Source of the DNA: WLNJ01 sp037131165
Lineage (GTDB): Bacteria; Actinomycetota; Thermoleophilia; Solirubrobacterales; Solirubrobacteraceae
Direction of reading: 5' to 3'
Assembly (NCBI GenBank): GCA_037131165.1
Contig: JBAXRO010000044.1
Location: 1-15,896 of the forward strand
DNA: 15,896 bases
The notes beneath the pieces are model-generated. The model ran no database searches and was not told the origin of the DNA. It worked only from the letters and a program-made list of their open reading frames with translations. How positions within the stretch are numbered: position 1 is the stretch's first letter; each line of letters starts with the position of its first letter. This document shows, piece after piece, positions 7,334 to 13,186 of this stretch. The translations under genes were made by a program, and so were the position numbers.

Positions 7334-8515
7334 TCAGGCGAGGATCAGCCTTGCGGCGGCAATCGAGCCGTCGTGCTCGGTCGCCCAGGCCGAAACGGCG
7401 CCGGCGCGTGCCGACATCCCTCCGTCCCCGAGGGCTCGCTCGACCGAGAGGGAGAGGGTCGCGGGGGAGAGGAGTCTTCGCGGCAGCCGAACGCCGAGGC
7501 CTGTCTCGTCGATCCGGGCGGCATTCTCGAACTGGTCGCCGGAGAAGGGCACTATGACCGGAATCGCTCCTGCCTCCAGCGTCCGAGCCACCGTCCCGTG
7601 CCCGCCGTGACTGATGACGGCAGAGCAGTGGGGGATGGTCTTCGAGTAGGACAGCCACTCGACGAGGTTGGTGTTCGCAGGCACGGCCACTTCGCCAGTG
7701 AGGGGCCGACGGTTCCAAGTCGCGATCACCCTCAGATCGGGACCCCCGAGGCCGGCGAGGGCGGCGCGCAGCAGGTCATGGCCCAGATCCTGGGCGGTCG
7801 ACGGCGCAACGAGGATGAGTGGGCCGTCGCCGCTGGGCAGCTGCACCTCTGGGAACTCCGGCTCCCAGAACAGAGGACCGGTGACCCGGAAGTGGTCCGG
7901 ACGCGGTCGGCTGGCCTCGAGCTGCGGGTAGGTGCCGATCAGGACGAGGTCCTCGGAGAGAGTCCCGTTGATCCTGCCCCTGGGAGACAGTCCTACCCGC
8001 CGCCGAAGCTCGTCGTACTCGTCGCGACCCCTCGCGAGGCCGCGCTCGACCGGTCGGCCGAGCGCTCGCCACAGCGACTTCCCGGCAGGCGTGCGCGGCA
8101 TCCGGGCTCCCAGCCCGAACGGAGGAGTTCCCGTCGGCGTGACCGGATTCAGATGGGGAACGAGGGTCACCACCGGAAGCCCCTCGAGTTCGGCCGAAAG
8201 GGCGGGGGCCAGGGTCAGAATGTCGTGAACTACGACATCGGCGCCGGAACTCGCAACAGCGGGCCGAGTCGTCTCCATCGCCTGGGCGACGGCCTCGTAC
8301 GGCTGGAGGTGCCGGCCGAGCGTCGGGAACACCGGGAACTCCGGAGCGGGAACGAACTCGGCTCCGGTGGCCAGCACGGCATCGCGCCACGGCTCAGCCG
8401 TTTCCACCACGACTCCCGCGCCCATCGAACGCAGGGCCCGCGCCAGCGAAATCGCTGGGAAGGCATGACCGGGATCGCCGAACGCCCCGATGAACACCCG
8501 CCGGGCGGCGGCCAC
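7334..8515 (-). CDS. GT1-family glycosyltransferase (UGT/macrolide-type)
   Basis: A 393-residue GT-B-fold glycosyltransferase of the UDP-glycosyltransferase/MGT type. The N-terminal acceptor domain opens with RVFIGAFGDPGHAFPAISLARAL, where H17 occupies the usual catalytic-base position. The C-terminal donor domain has the PSPG-like segment HCSAVISHGGHGTVARTLEAG (about 296-316) followed by PFSGDQFENA, with the D327-Q328 pair that normally contacts the donor sugar. Such enzymes glycosylate lipids, sterols, polyketides or xenobiotics; the substrate is unknown here. There is no signal peptide or membrane segment. The GTG start at 8513-8515 lies 3 nt after the stop of the oxidoreductase upstream, so the two form an operon. 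The gene ends in front of a strong hairpin. Confidence 0.88.
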   Translation of the reverse strand: MAAARRVFIGAFGDPGHAFPAISLARALRSMGAGVVVETAEPWRDAVLATGAEFVPAPEFPVFPTLGRHLQPYEAVAQAMETTRPAVASSGADVVVHDILTLAPALSAELEGLPVVTLVPHLNPVTPTGTPPFGLGARMPRTPAGKSLWRALGRPVERGLARGRDEYDELRRRVGLSPRGRINGTLSEDLVLIGTYPQLEASRPRPDHFRVTGPLFWEPEFPEVQLPSGDGPLILVAPSTAQDLGHDLLRAALAGLGGPDLRVIATWNRRPLTGEVAVPANTNLVEWLSYSKTIPHCSAVISHGGHGTVARTLEAGAIPVIVPFSGDQFENAARIDETGLGVRLPRRLLSPATLSLSVERALGDGGMSARAGAVSAWATEHDGSIAAARLILA

Positions 8516-8518
8516 GAT

Positions 8519-9559
8519 TCAGATTTGGTCGCGCAGCTCGGCCACGGCGCGCATCTGCTCGAGGCGCGCCTGCGGCTCGAATGCCATCGGGGTGATGTTC
8601 AGTGACGTCACCCCGGCTGCATCGAATGCGCGCATCCTCTCGAGGACGCGGTCCTTCGGCCCGCAGAGGCTGACCATGTCGATCAGCTCGGCTGGAAGAG
8701 CTGCTGCTGCCTCCTCCTTCTTGCCGTCGAGGTACAGATCCTGCACGCGCTTGGCGTCATCCCCGAAGCCGTAGCTCGTGACGAGCGTGTTGTAGAAGTT
8801 CTTGTCGCGCGATCCCATGCCGCCGACGTACAGCGCCATGATCGGGCGCATCGCGTCGCGGGCAGCATCAGCGTCATCGGTGATCAGGACGCTGATGTTC
8901 GCTGTGACGTCGAACCCGTCGAGCGGCTCGGTCCGCTTGGCGAATCCCTCGTCGAGCGAGCTACGGAAGATCCCGAAGTGCTCGGGAGCGAGGAACATCG
9001 GCATCCAGCCGTCGGCGACCTCGGCGGACAGGGCGGTGTTCTTCGGCCCGATGGCAGCGAGGTAGACGGGGATCCGCTCTTGGACAGGAGCGATCGTGAG
9101 CTTCAGCGCCTTCCCGGGTCCGTCGGGCAGTGGCAGGTCGATCGACTCGCCGTGGAACTCGACCCTCTCACGCCGCAGCGCCATTCGTACGACCTCGATG
9201 TATTCGCGGGTTCGCATCAGCTGACGCGCGAACCGCACTCCATGCCATCCCTCGCTGACTTGCGGTCCCGACGGACCAAGCCCGAGGCGGAAGCGCCCGC
9301 CGGAGATCTGGTCGAGCGTTGCTGCCGTCATCGCGGTCATGGCGGGGGTCCGTGCCGGCATCTGGAAGATCGCCGAGCCCAAGCCGATCTTCGTCGTGTG
9401 TGCCGCCAGCCAGGCGAGGACGGTGGCCGCGTCCGAGCCATAGGCCTCAGCCGCCCAGACACACGAGTAGTCGAGCCTTTCGGCCTCCGTAACGAGCATC
9501 TTCTGGTCCTCGGCGGTCAGGCCGAGTCCCCAGTAACCGATGTTGAGTCCGAGGTCCAT
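8519..9559 (-). CDS. LLM-class F420-dependent oxidoreductase
   Basis: A 346-residue luciferase-like TIM-barrel oxidoreductase. Features are the N-terminal MDLGLNIGYWG strand, LDYSCVWAAEAYGSDA, TTKIGLGSAIFQMPARTPAMTAMTAATLDQISGGR in two adjoining segments, and RLGLGPSGPQV. This last region is characteristic of actinobacterial F420-dependent members resembling the mycobacterial Rv3520c group. It probably uses coenzyme F420 rather than FMN, but this is from family resemblance. I chose the ATG at 9557-9559. A longer start at 9640 would overlap the dehydrogenase gene and adds a non-conserved 27 residues. The spacing to the glycosyltransferase is 3 nt and to the dehydrogenase upstream 67 nt, suggesting one transcription unit of redox and glycosyl tailoring enzymes. 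Substrate unknown. Confidence 0.88.
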   Translation of the reverse strand: MDLGLNIGYWGLGLTAEDQKMLVTEAERLDYSCVWAAEAYGSDAATVLAWLAAHTTKIGLGSAIFQMPARTPAMTAMTAATLDQISGGRFRLGLGPSGPQVSEGWHGVRFARQLMRTREYIEVVRMALRRERVEFHGESIDLPLPDGPGKALKLTIAPVQERIPVYLAAIGPKNTALSAEVADGWMPMFLAPEHFGIFRSSLDEGFAKRTEPLDGFDVTANISVLITDDADAARDAMRPIMALYVGGMGSRDKNFYNTLVTSYGFGDDAKRVQDLYLDGKKEEAAAALPAELIDMVSLCGPKDRVLERMRAFDAAGVTSLNITPMAFEPQARLEQMRAVAELRDQI

Positions 9560-9626
9560 TGTCTGTGCCTGTCTTTCTATTTGGGATGCGTTCGGGGTGT
9601 GGGCGAGGGTTCGGGAGGGCGAGGAC

Positions 9627-10352
9627 TCAGAGAGTCTCACCCGGGCGGATGAACATCACCTCGGGCACGATGCATGCCCTTGACTGGCGAAGCAGCATGC
9701 GGACAGCCTCGGCGATGTCCGACGGGCGCATCATCTCCTCGGCCTTGACCCCCATGTCGACCGCGAACTCGGTCATCGGCGTCTCGACGAACGCGGGGCA
9801 CAGGGCGGTCGACTTGATCCCCTCCGCGCCCAGCTCCTTGTTCATCGCCTCGGTGAAGCCCACGACGGCGGCCTTGGTGGCCGAGTAGACCGACAGCCAA
9901 CCCTGGCCGTGCTTGCCGCTGATCGAGGACGTATTCACGACGAGAGCGCTGCCGTGTTCGGCGGCCGCCTCGCGGAGCAAACCAACCCCCTCGCGGTAGC
10001 CGACGACGATCGCCTTGAAGTTGACGTCCATCTGCATGTCGATGCCCTTGCCGGTGATGTCGGCGACCGGCGTTCCCAGCCCCACTCCGGCGTTGTTGAC
10101 GAGGACGTCCAGACGGCCACGCGCCTCCCGGTGGGACTCGAAGAGCGCGACGATGTCCTCTTCCGACTGCATGTTGGCGGGAACTACGTGGACGTCGTAC
10201 CCGGCATCGCGCAACTCGGCCGCGGCCCGCTCAAGCTTGTCGGGCCGACGGGCCGAAACGGTCAGGGCGAATCCCTCCTCGCCAAGTAGGTGGGCGATGG
10301 CGAGCCCGATTCCGCTGGAGGCTCCGGTGATCAAGGCGGCTTTCTGGGACAT
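9627..10352 (-). CDS. Short-chain dehydrogenase/reductase (SDR)
   Basis: A 241-residue classical SDR with a Rossmann fold. The nucleotide-binding motif TGASSGIG is near the N-terminus, SARRPDKLE follows strand 2 and suggests NADP(H) preference from its arginines, and NNAGVG follows strand 4. The catalytic serine lies in NTSSISGKHG, and YSATK supplies the catalytic Tyr and Lys. ETPMT follows the substrate loop. The start at 10350-10352 is supported by GGAGG at 10357-10361, 4 nt upstream on the minus strand, and by the fold starting at once. An upstream in-frame start would add 20 unconserved residues. It leads the minus-strand group with the F420-type oxidoreductase and glycosyltransferase. 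A short GACTC/GAGTC dyad overlaps its stop codon. The specific alcohol or ketone substrate cannot be told. Confidence 0.92.
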   Translation of the reverse strand: MSQKAALITGASSGIGLAIAHLLGEEGFALTVSARRPDKLERAAAELRDAGYDVHVVPANMQSEEDIVALFESHREARGRLDVLVNNAGVGLGTPVADITGKGIDMQMDVNFKAIVVGYREGVGLLREAAAEHGSALVVNTSSISGKHGQGWLSVYSATKAAVVGFTEAMNKELGAEGIKSTALCPAFVETPMTEFAVDMGVKAEEMMRPSDIAEAVRMLLRQSRACIVPEVMFIRPGETL

Positions 10353-10434
10353 GGTTCCTCCGGTTCTGGTTTGGCAAGCGGACGGTCGCTGTGACCTCGA
10401 CGCGTAATCCAATCATTCGCGAGACAATCGCGGA

Positions 10435-10507
10435 GCCCCGGTAGCTCAGCGGTTAGAGCGACGGACTCATAATCCGGAGTGCGCCGGTTCGAATCCGGCC
10501 CGGGGCA
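10435..10507 (+). tRNA. tRNA with anticodon CAT (elongator Met or Ile2)
   Basis: A 73-nt cloverleaf. The acceptor GCCCCGG (10435-10441) pairs with CCGGGGC (10500-10506), discriminator A. The D stem is GCTC/GAGC with the GG-containing loop AGCGGTTA. The anticodon loop is CTCATAA, with CAT at 10468-10470. The T stem is GCCGG/CCGGC with loop TTCGAAT. The first anticodon-stem pair (10461 and 10477) is an A-G mismatch. CCA is not encoded. The three-G anticodon stem of initiators is absent and acceptor pair 1-72 is formed, so it is not initiator tRNA. Elongator Met versus lysidine-modified Ile2 cannot be settled by eye; the C4-G69 and C5-G68 pairs match those of E. coli Ile2. GACAAT at 10423-10428 is a possible -10 box. 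Confidence 0.93.
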
Positions 10508-10513
10508 CTGTCG
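10496..10513 (+). repeat. 18-bp direct repeat, copy 1 (tRNA 3' end)
   Basis: CGGCCCGGGGCACTGTCG covers the last 12 bases of the CAT tRNA plus 6 bases downstream. An identical copy occurs 81 bp later at 10577-10594. Confidence 0.9.
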
Positions 10514-10576
10514 CACCGCTCCAGTTCCCCGGCCCGGATTCGCCCGACTGGGTGCGCACGCCTGCGGCGAGCGCAG

Positions 10577-10594
10577 CGGCCCGGGGCACTGTCG
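10577..10594 (+). repeat. 18-bp direct repeat, copy 2
   Basis: An exact copy of 10496-10513 in non-coding DNA. The 81-bp offset is close to one tRNA gene plus a short spacer. The bases between the copies do not fold as a tRNA, although a CTGCG/CGCAG stem at about 10563-10576 sits where a T-arm would be. It could be a degenerate tRNA duplicate or the scar of an integration event. Confidence 0.85.
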
Positions 10595-10628
10595 GCTCGC
10601 TTGGCGTGGTGGGGGGACGGTTGCGAAC

Positions 10629-10687
10629 AGGTCCAGCGGACGCTCGCCCTCCATCCTGTCGGGCGAGCCGAGTGTCCGCTTGGACCT
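10629..10687. repeat. Long imperfect inverted repeat in the tRNA-rfbC gap
   Basis: Arm 10629-10649 pairs with arm 10661-10687 around the 11-nt loop TCCATCCTGTC. There are 21 base pairs in total: 13 in the outer stem with one bulged T at 10680, then a 5-nt bulge at 10669-10673, then 8 in the inner stem. It lies in the 249-bp region between the tRNA and the end of rfbC, where I see no gene. It may be a terminator for the tRNA transcript, a structured RNA, or one member of a dispersed palindromic repeat family. Confidence 0.6.
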
Positions 10688-10730
10688 CTCGCACCGTCCG
10701 CTGCCCACGGGAGTCGGGCGCCGCAGATAA

Positions 10731-10755
10731 CGGCGTCGGGGCGTGGCCGACGCCG
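10731..10755 (-). terminator. Intrinsic terminator of rfbC
   Basis: CGGCGTCGG (10731-10739) pairs perfectly with CCGACGCCG (10747-10755) over a 7-nt loop. On the minus strand it starts one base after the rfbC stop and is followed by TTATCT, a weak U-tract. This is the best terminator in the window. Confidence 0.75.
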
Positions 10756-10756
10756 G

Positions 10757-11311
10757 TCAGATGGTGAAGGGGAGCGTGTCGGCGATGTCGGCGAGGCGGG
10801 GAGCCTTGCGATCGCGGTCCGACACCACCAGCTCAAATCCGTCTGGCCATTCGATCCCGACATCGGGGTCGTCGAACGCGATCCCTGCCTCGGTGGCGGG
10901 GTCGTAGTAGTTCGAGCAGCGGTAGGTGAAGTCGGCTGTCTCCGAGGTGACGCAGAAGCCATGGGCGAAGCCGACCGGGACGAACAGCTGGCGCATGTTC
11001 TCGTCGCTCAACTCGAACGCTTCCCATTCACCGAAGGTCGGCGAGCCGGCCCGCAGGTCGACTGCCACGTCGAGGACCGAGCCGCGGGCGCACCTGACGA
11101 GCTTCGCCTGGCCCGGACTGGTCTGGAAGTGCATGCCGCGCAGCGTGCCCAGCCTCGAGCGCGAGTGGTTGTCCTGGACGAACGAGACGTCGACGCCGGC
11201 CGCTGGCCACGAGTCGGCCCGCCACGTCTCGGCGAAGAAGCCTCGTTCGTCGCGGTGGACTTGGGGCTCGAGCAGAACGAGGCCATCGAGTCGGGTCGGT
11301 ACGGAATCCAT
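10757..11311 (-). CDS. rfbC: dTDP-4-dehydrorhamnose 3,5-epimerase-like protein
   Basis: A 184-residue RmlC/RfbC-type cupin epimerase, which epimerises dTDP-4-keto-6-deoxyglucose at C3 and C5 in dTDP-rhamnose synthesis. Diagnostic stretches are HRDERGFFAETW, FVQDNHSRS, TLRGMHFQ with catalytic base H61, QAKLVRCARGSVLDVAVDLR with K70, VPVGFAHGF, and YRCSNYYDP with Y130, the likely catalytic acid. Length is normal. The ATG at 11309-11311 matches the family start; an open frame continues upstream but crosses the divergent regulator's promoter region and start. No Shine-Dalgarno is seen, and a TAGCCT box is 8 nt upstream. No rmlA, rmlB or rmlD lies nearby, so it is an isolated member. A paralogue for another deoxysugar is possible. 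Confidence 0.9.
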   Translation of the reverse strand: MDSVPTRLDGLVLLEPQVHRDERGFFAETWRADSWPAAGVDVSFVQDNHSRSRLGTLRGMHFQTSPGQAKLVRCARGSVLDVAVDLRAGSPTFGEWEAFELSDENMRQLFVPVGFAHGFCVTSETADFTYRCSNYYDPATEAGIAFDDPDVGIEWPDGFELVVSDRDRKAPRLADIADTLPFTI

Positions 11312-11319
11312 CAGAGCGA

Positions 11320-11325
11320 AGGCTA
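11320..11325 (-). promoter_or_regulatory. Putative -10 box for rfbC
   Basis: On the minus strand TAGCCT ends 8 nt before the rfbC ATG, identical in sequence and distance to the box before dgt. An alternative reading of the same region is an ECF-sigma-like promoter: GGAAAC, 16 nt, CGTTAG. Both are weak single-site readings. Confidence 0.35.
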
Positions 11326-11374
11326 ACGCGGATCGGGGAAGGAGGTTTCCGGTACCCGTCGAAATCCCCTGACC

Positions 11375-12229
11375 ATGCCCGAAACAAAAGAATCTCCCAC
11401 CAAGATCCGCAGTCTGTCCGGCTTCATCGCGGACCAGATCGATCAACTCTCCCGTTCCCAGCGCGACGTCGCCCAGTACATCGTCGACCACCTCGACGAG
11501 GCCGCCTTCTCAACGGCTGAGGAGCTCGCACGGAGGGCCAACACATCGTCCAGCACGGTTGTGAGGTTCTCACAGGCGCTCGGCTTCGATGGCTTCCCCG
11601 AGCTGCAGACGGCTGCACGGGAGGAGTACAGGCGGCGCCCGTCGGAGAAGGGCGGAAGCGAAGGAGGAGGGCCGCTGTTCGATCTGGACCAGTCACCGTC
11701 CGAGGCATCGATCGTCGCCGACCACAGCAACATCTCCGAGACCGCGATCAAGATCGACCGCGAGGCTCTGCAGGACGCAGTCGATGCGATCTCCTCAGCG
11801 GAGAAGGTGGTTGTCGTCGGAATCGACCAGATGGCCTTCTTCGCTTCGTACTTCCGTCACCTGTTGTTGTTGCTCGACCTCAGGGCCGACGTCATCTCCG
11901 GCACCTCCCAGGAAGCCCTGAGTCGGATCGCCCGGATCGACTCCGACACCCTGGTGATCGCACTGTCTGCTGGTCGCGCACATCCGCTCGTGAGCAGGAC
12001 GCTCAAGCTCGCCGGCCACAGGGGCGCCAAGACGATGGCGATAAGCGACGCAACCCTCTCGGACATCGGCAAGATGTGCGACCACAAGCTCTGGTGGTCA
12101 TCCAGCAGTCCCGCTTACGTCCGCTCGCACGTCGCACTCCTCTCGCTGATCCAGGCTCTCGCACAGGGCGTCTACAGCGAGGACAGCGACCGATTCGACG
12201 ATCGAATCAAGGCCTACCGGCTCAAGTAG
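11375..12229 (+). CDS. RpiR/MurR-family transcriptional regulator (HTH + SIS)
   Basis: A 284-residue regulator. The N-terminal RpiR-type helix-turn-helix spans about 12-88: LSRSQRDVAQYIVDHLDEAAFSTAEELARRANTSSSTVVRF in adjoining pieces, then ALGFDGFPELQ. A Gly/Ser-rich linker (about 90-110) leads to a SIS sugar-phosphate-binding domain at about 125-265. This contains KVVVVGIDQMAFFASYF, DTLVIALSAGRAHPLV and GAKTMAISD. Family members sense phosphosugars and act as repressors or activators. It is divergent from rfbC (63 bp between starts) and lies 72 bp upstream of pdxS on the same strand. No Shine-Dalgarno is obvious near the ATG. Because PdxS consumes ribose 5-phosphate, regulation of pdxST by this protein is an attractive inference. 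rfbC is an alternative target. Confidence 0.92.
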   Translation: MPETKESPTKIRSLSGFIADQIDQLSRSQRDVAQYIVDHLDEAAFSTAEELARRANTSSSTVVRFSQALGFDGFPELQTAAREEYRRRPSEKGGSEGGGPLFDLDQSPSEASIVADHSNISETAIKIDREALQDAVDAISSAEKVVVVGIDQMAFFASYFRHLLLLLDLRADVISGTSQEALSRIARIDSDTLVIALSAGRAHPLVSRTLKLAGHRGAKTMAISDATLSDIGKMCDHKLWWSSSSPAYVRSHVALLSLIQALAQGVYSEDSDRFDDRIKAYRLK

Positions 12230-12251
12230 ACGGCCGATAGGACTTGGGTCG

Positions 12252-12270
12252 ATTCGGTTTTGGACCGAAT
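12252..12270. promoter_or_regulatory. Perfect dyad upstream of pdxS, candidate operator
   Basis: ATTCGGT (12252-12258) and ACCGAAT (12264-12270) form a perfect 7-bp inverted repeat with a 5-nt centre, 22 bp after the regulator's stop. No T-run follows, which argues against a terminator. It would overlap the -35 region of a promoter with its -10 at 12289-12294, a position suited to repression. A second dyad, GATTCG-N5-CGAATC at 12192-12208, lies inside the regulator's last codons. Confidence 0.5.
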
Positions 12271-12288
12271 GAACCCGACGTCCGTAGG

Positions 12289-12294
12289 TAGACT
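12289..12294 (+). promoter_or_regulatory. Putative -10 box for pdxS
   Basis: TAGACT lies 7 nt before the preferred pdxS ATG at 12302. That spacing would give a leaderless mRNA. No clear -35 is seen at 17 nt, which would be compatible with an activated promoter. Confidence 0.4.
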
Positions 12295-12301
12295 GATGCA
12301 G

Positions 12302-13186
12302 ATGCGAGACGAAAGCACTTTCCGCGTAAAGGTCGGTCTGGCCGAGATGCTTGCCGGTGGAGTGATCATGGATGTGGTCGACGCCGAGCAGGCCAAGATC
12401 GCTGAGGACGCCGGCGCCTGCGCCGTCATGGCCTTGGAGCGCGTCCCCGCCGACATCCGCCGTGACGGCGGGGTCGCGAGGATGAGCGACCCTTTGATGA
12501 TCCGAGGGATCCAAGAGGCGGTAACCATCCCGGTGATGGCGAAAGTCAGGATTGGTCACTTCGCCGAGGCGCAAGTGCTCGAGTCGCTCGAAGTCGATTT
12601 CATCGATGAGTCTGAGGTTCTGACGCCGGCTGACGAGGCGCACCACATCGACAAGTGGCAGTTCAAAGCCCCGTTCGTCTGTGGCGCCACCAATCTCGGT
12701 GAGGCACTTCGCCGGATCGGCGAGGGCGCCGTCATGATCCGCTCCAAGGGCGAGGCCGGCACGGGCGACATCGTCGAGGCTGTCAGGCACCTCCGCACGA
12801 TCCACGGCGAGATCCGCAGGCTCGGGACGCTCGATGAGATGGAGCTTGCCACTGCGGCGAAGAACATCGCCGCTCCTGCCGAACTGGTCAGGCAGGTTGC
12901 TCGCGAGGGCCGACTGCCCGTTCCGCTTTTCTGCGCCGGCGGGATCGCCACACCGGCAGATGCTTCGCTCGTGATGCAGCTCGGGGCGGAAGCAGTGTTC
13001 GTCGGCTCCGGCATCTTCAAGAGCTCAGACCCTGCCCCGCGGGCAAAGGCAATCGTCGAGGCGACCACGAATTACCGCGATCCTTCAGCTGTAGCCAAGG
13101 CCTCCGAAGGGCTGGGCGACGCGATGACGTCGATCGAGACGTCGAAGCTCGAGGACGCAGAGCTCCTCTCCAACCGCGGCTGGTGA
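12302..13186 (+). CDS. pdxS: Pyridoxal 5'-phosphate synthase lyase subunit PdxS
   Basis: A 294-residue synthase subunit of the DXP-independent vitamin B6 pathway. It condenses ribose 5-phosphate, glyceraldehyde 3-phosphate and ammonia into PLP. With the ATG at 12302 the key residues fall at D24 (VIMDVV), K81 (VMAKVRIGH) and K149 (IRSKGEAGTG). These match the numbering and total length of the B. subtilis enzyme, which strongly favours this start. In-frame ATGs at 12296 and 12269 and a TTG at 12260 are possible but add unconserved residues. Other hallmarks are ALERVPADIRRDGGVARM, DESEVLTPADE and FCAGGIATPADASL. The stop overlaps the pdxT GTG by 4 bp. The expected assembly is a PdxS dodecamer decorated with PdxT. 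Confidence 0.97.
   Translation: MRDESTFRVKVGLAEMLAGGVIMDVVDAEQAKIAEDAGACAVMALERVPADIRRDGGVARMSDPLMIRGIQEAVTIPVMAKVRIGHFAEAQVLESLEVDFIDESEVLTPADEAHHIDKWQFKAPFVCGATNLGEALRRIGEGAVMIRSKGEAGTGDIVEAVRHLRTIHGEIRRLGTLDEMELATAAKNIAAPAELVRQVAREGRLPVPLFCAGGIATPADASLVMQLGAEAVFVGSGIFKSSDPAPRAKAIVEATTNYRDPSAVAKASEGLGDAMTSIETSKLEDAELLSNRGW

Noticed and set aside
7190..8605. Plus-strand open frame starting inside tRNA-Asn and running antisense to the glycosyltransferase
   Set aside because: It starts within the tRNA, and the minus strand encodes an intact GT1 enzyme with its donor-binding motif. The frame is a compositional shadow.
10516..10588. Possible second tRNA in tandem after the CAT tRNA
   Set aside because: Apart from the 3' end repeat and a short stem there is no D arm, anticodon arm or TTCRA loop.
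10331..10962. Several minus-strand frames around the CAT tRNA encoding peptides such as PGPDSNRRTPDYES
   Set aside because: These are the familiar spurious translations of the tRNA complement and not proteins.
12252..12270. Dyad after the RpiR gene as an intrinsic terminator
   Set aside because: The stem is short and no T-run follows it on the plus strand, so an operator is the better reading, though not proven.
12260..12301. Longer PdxS starts (TTG 12260, ATG 12269, ATG 12296)
   Set aside because: Starting at 12302 gives D24, K81, K149 and 294 residues as in the B. subtilis enzyme. The upstream starts also run into the dyad and -10 box.
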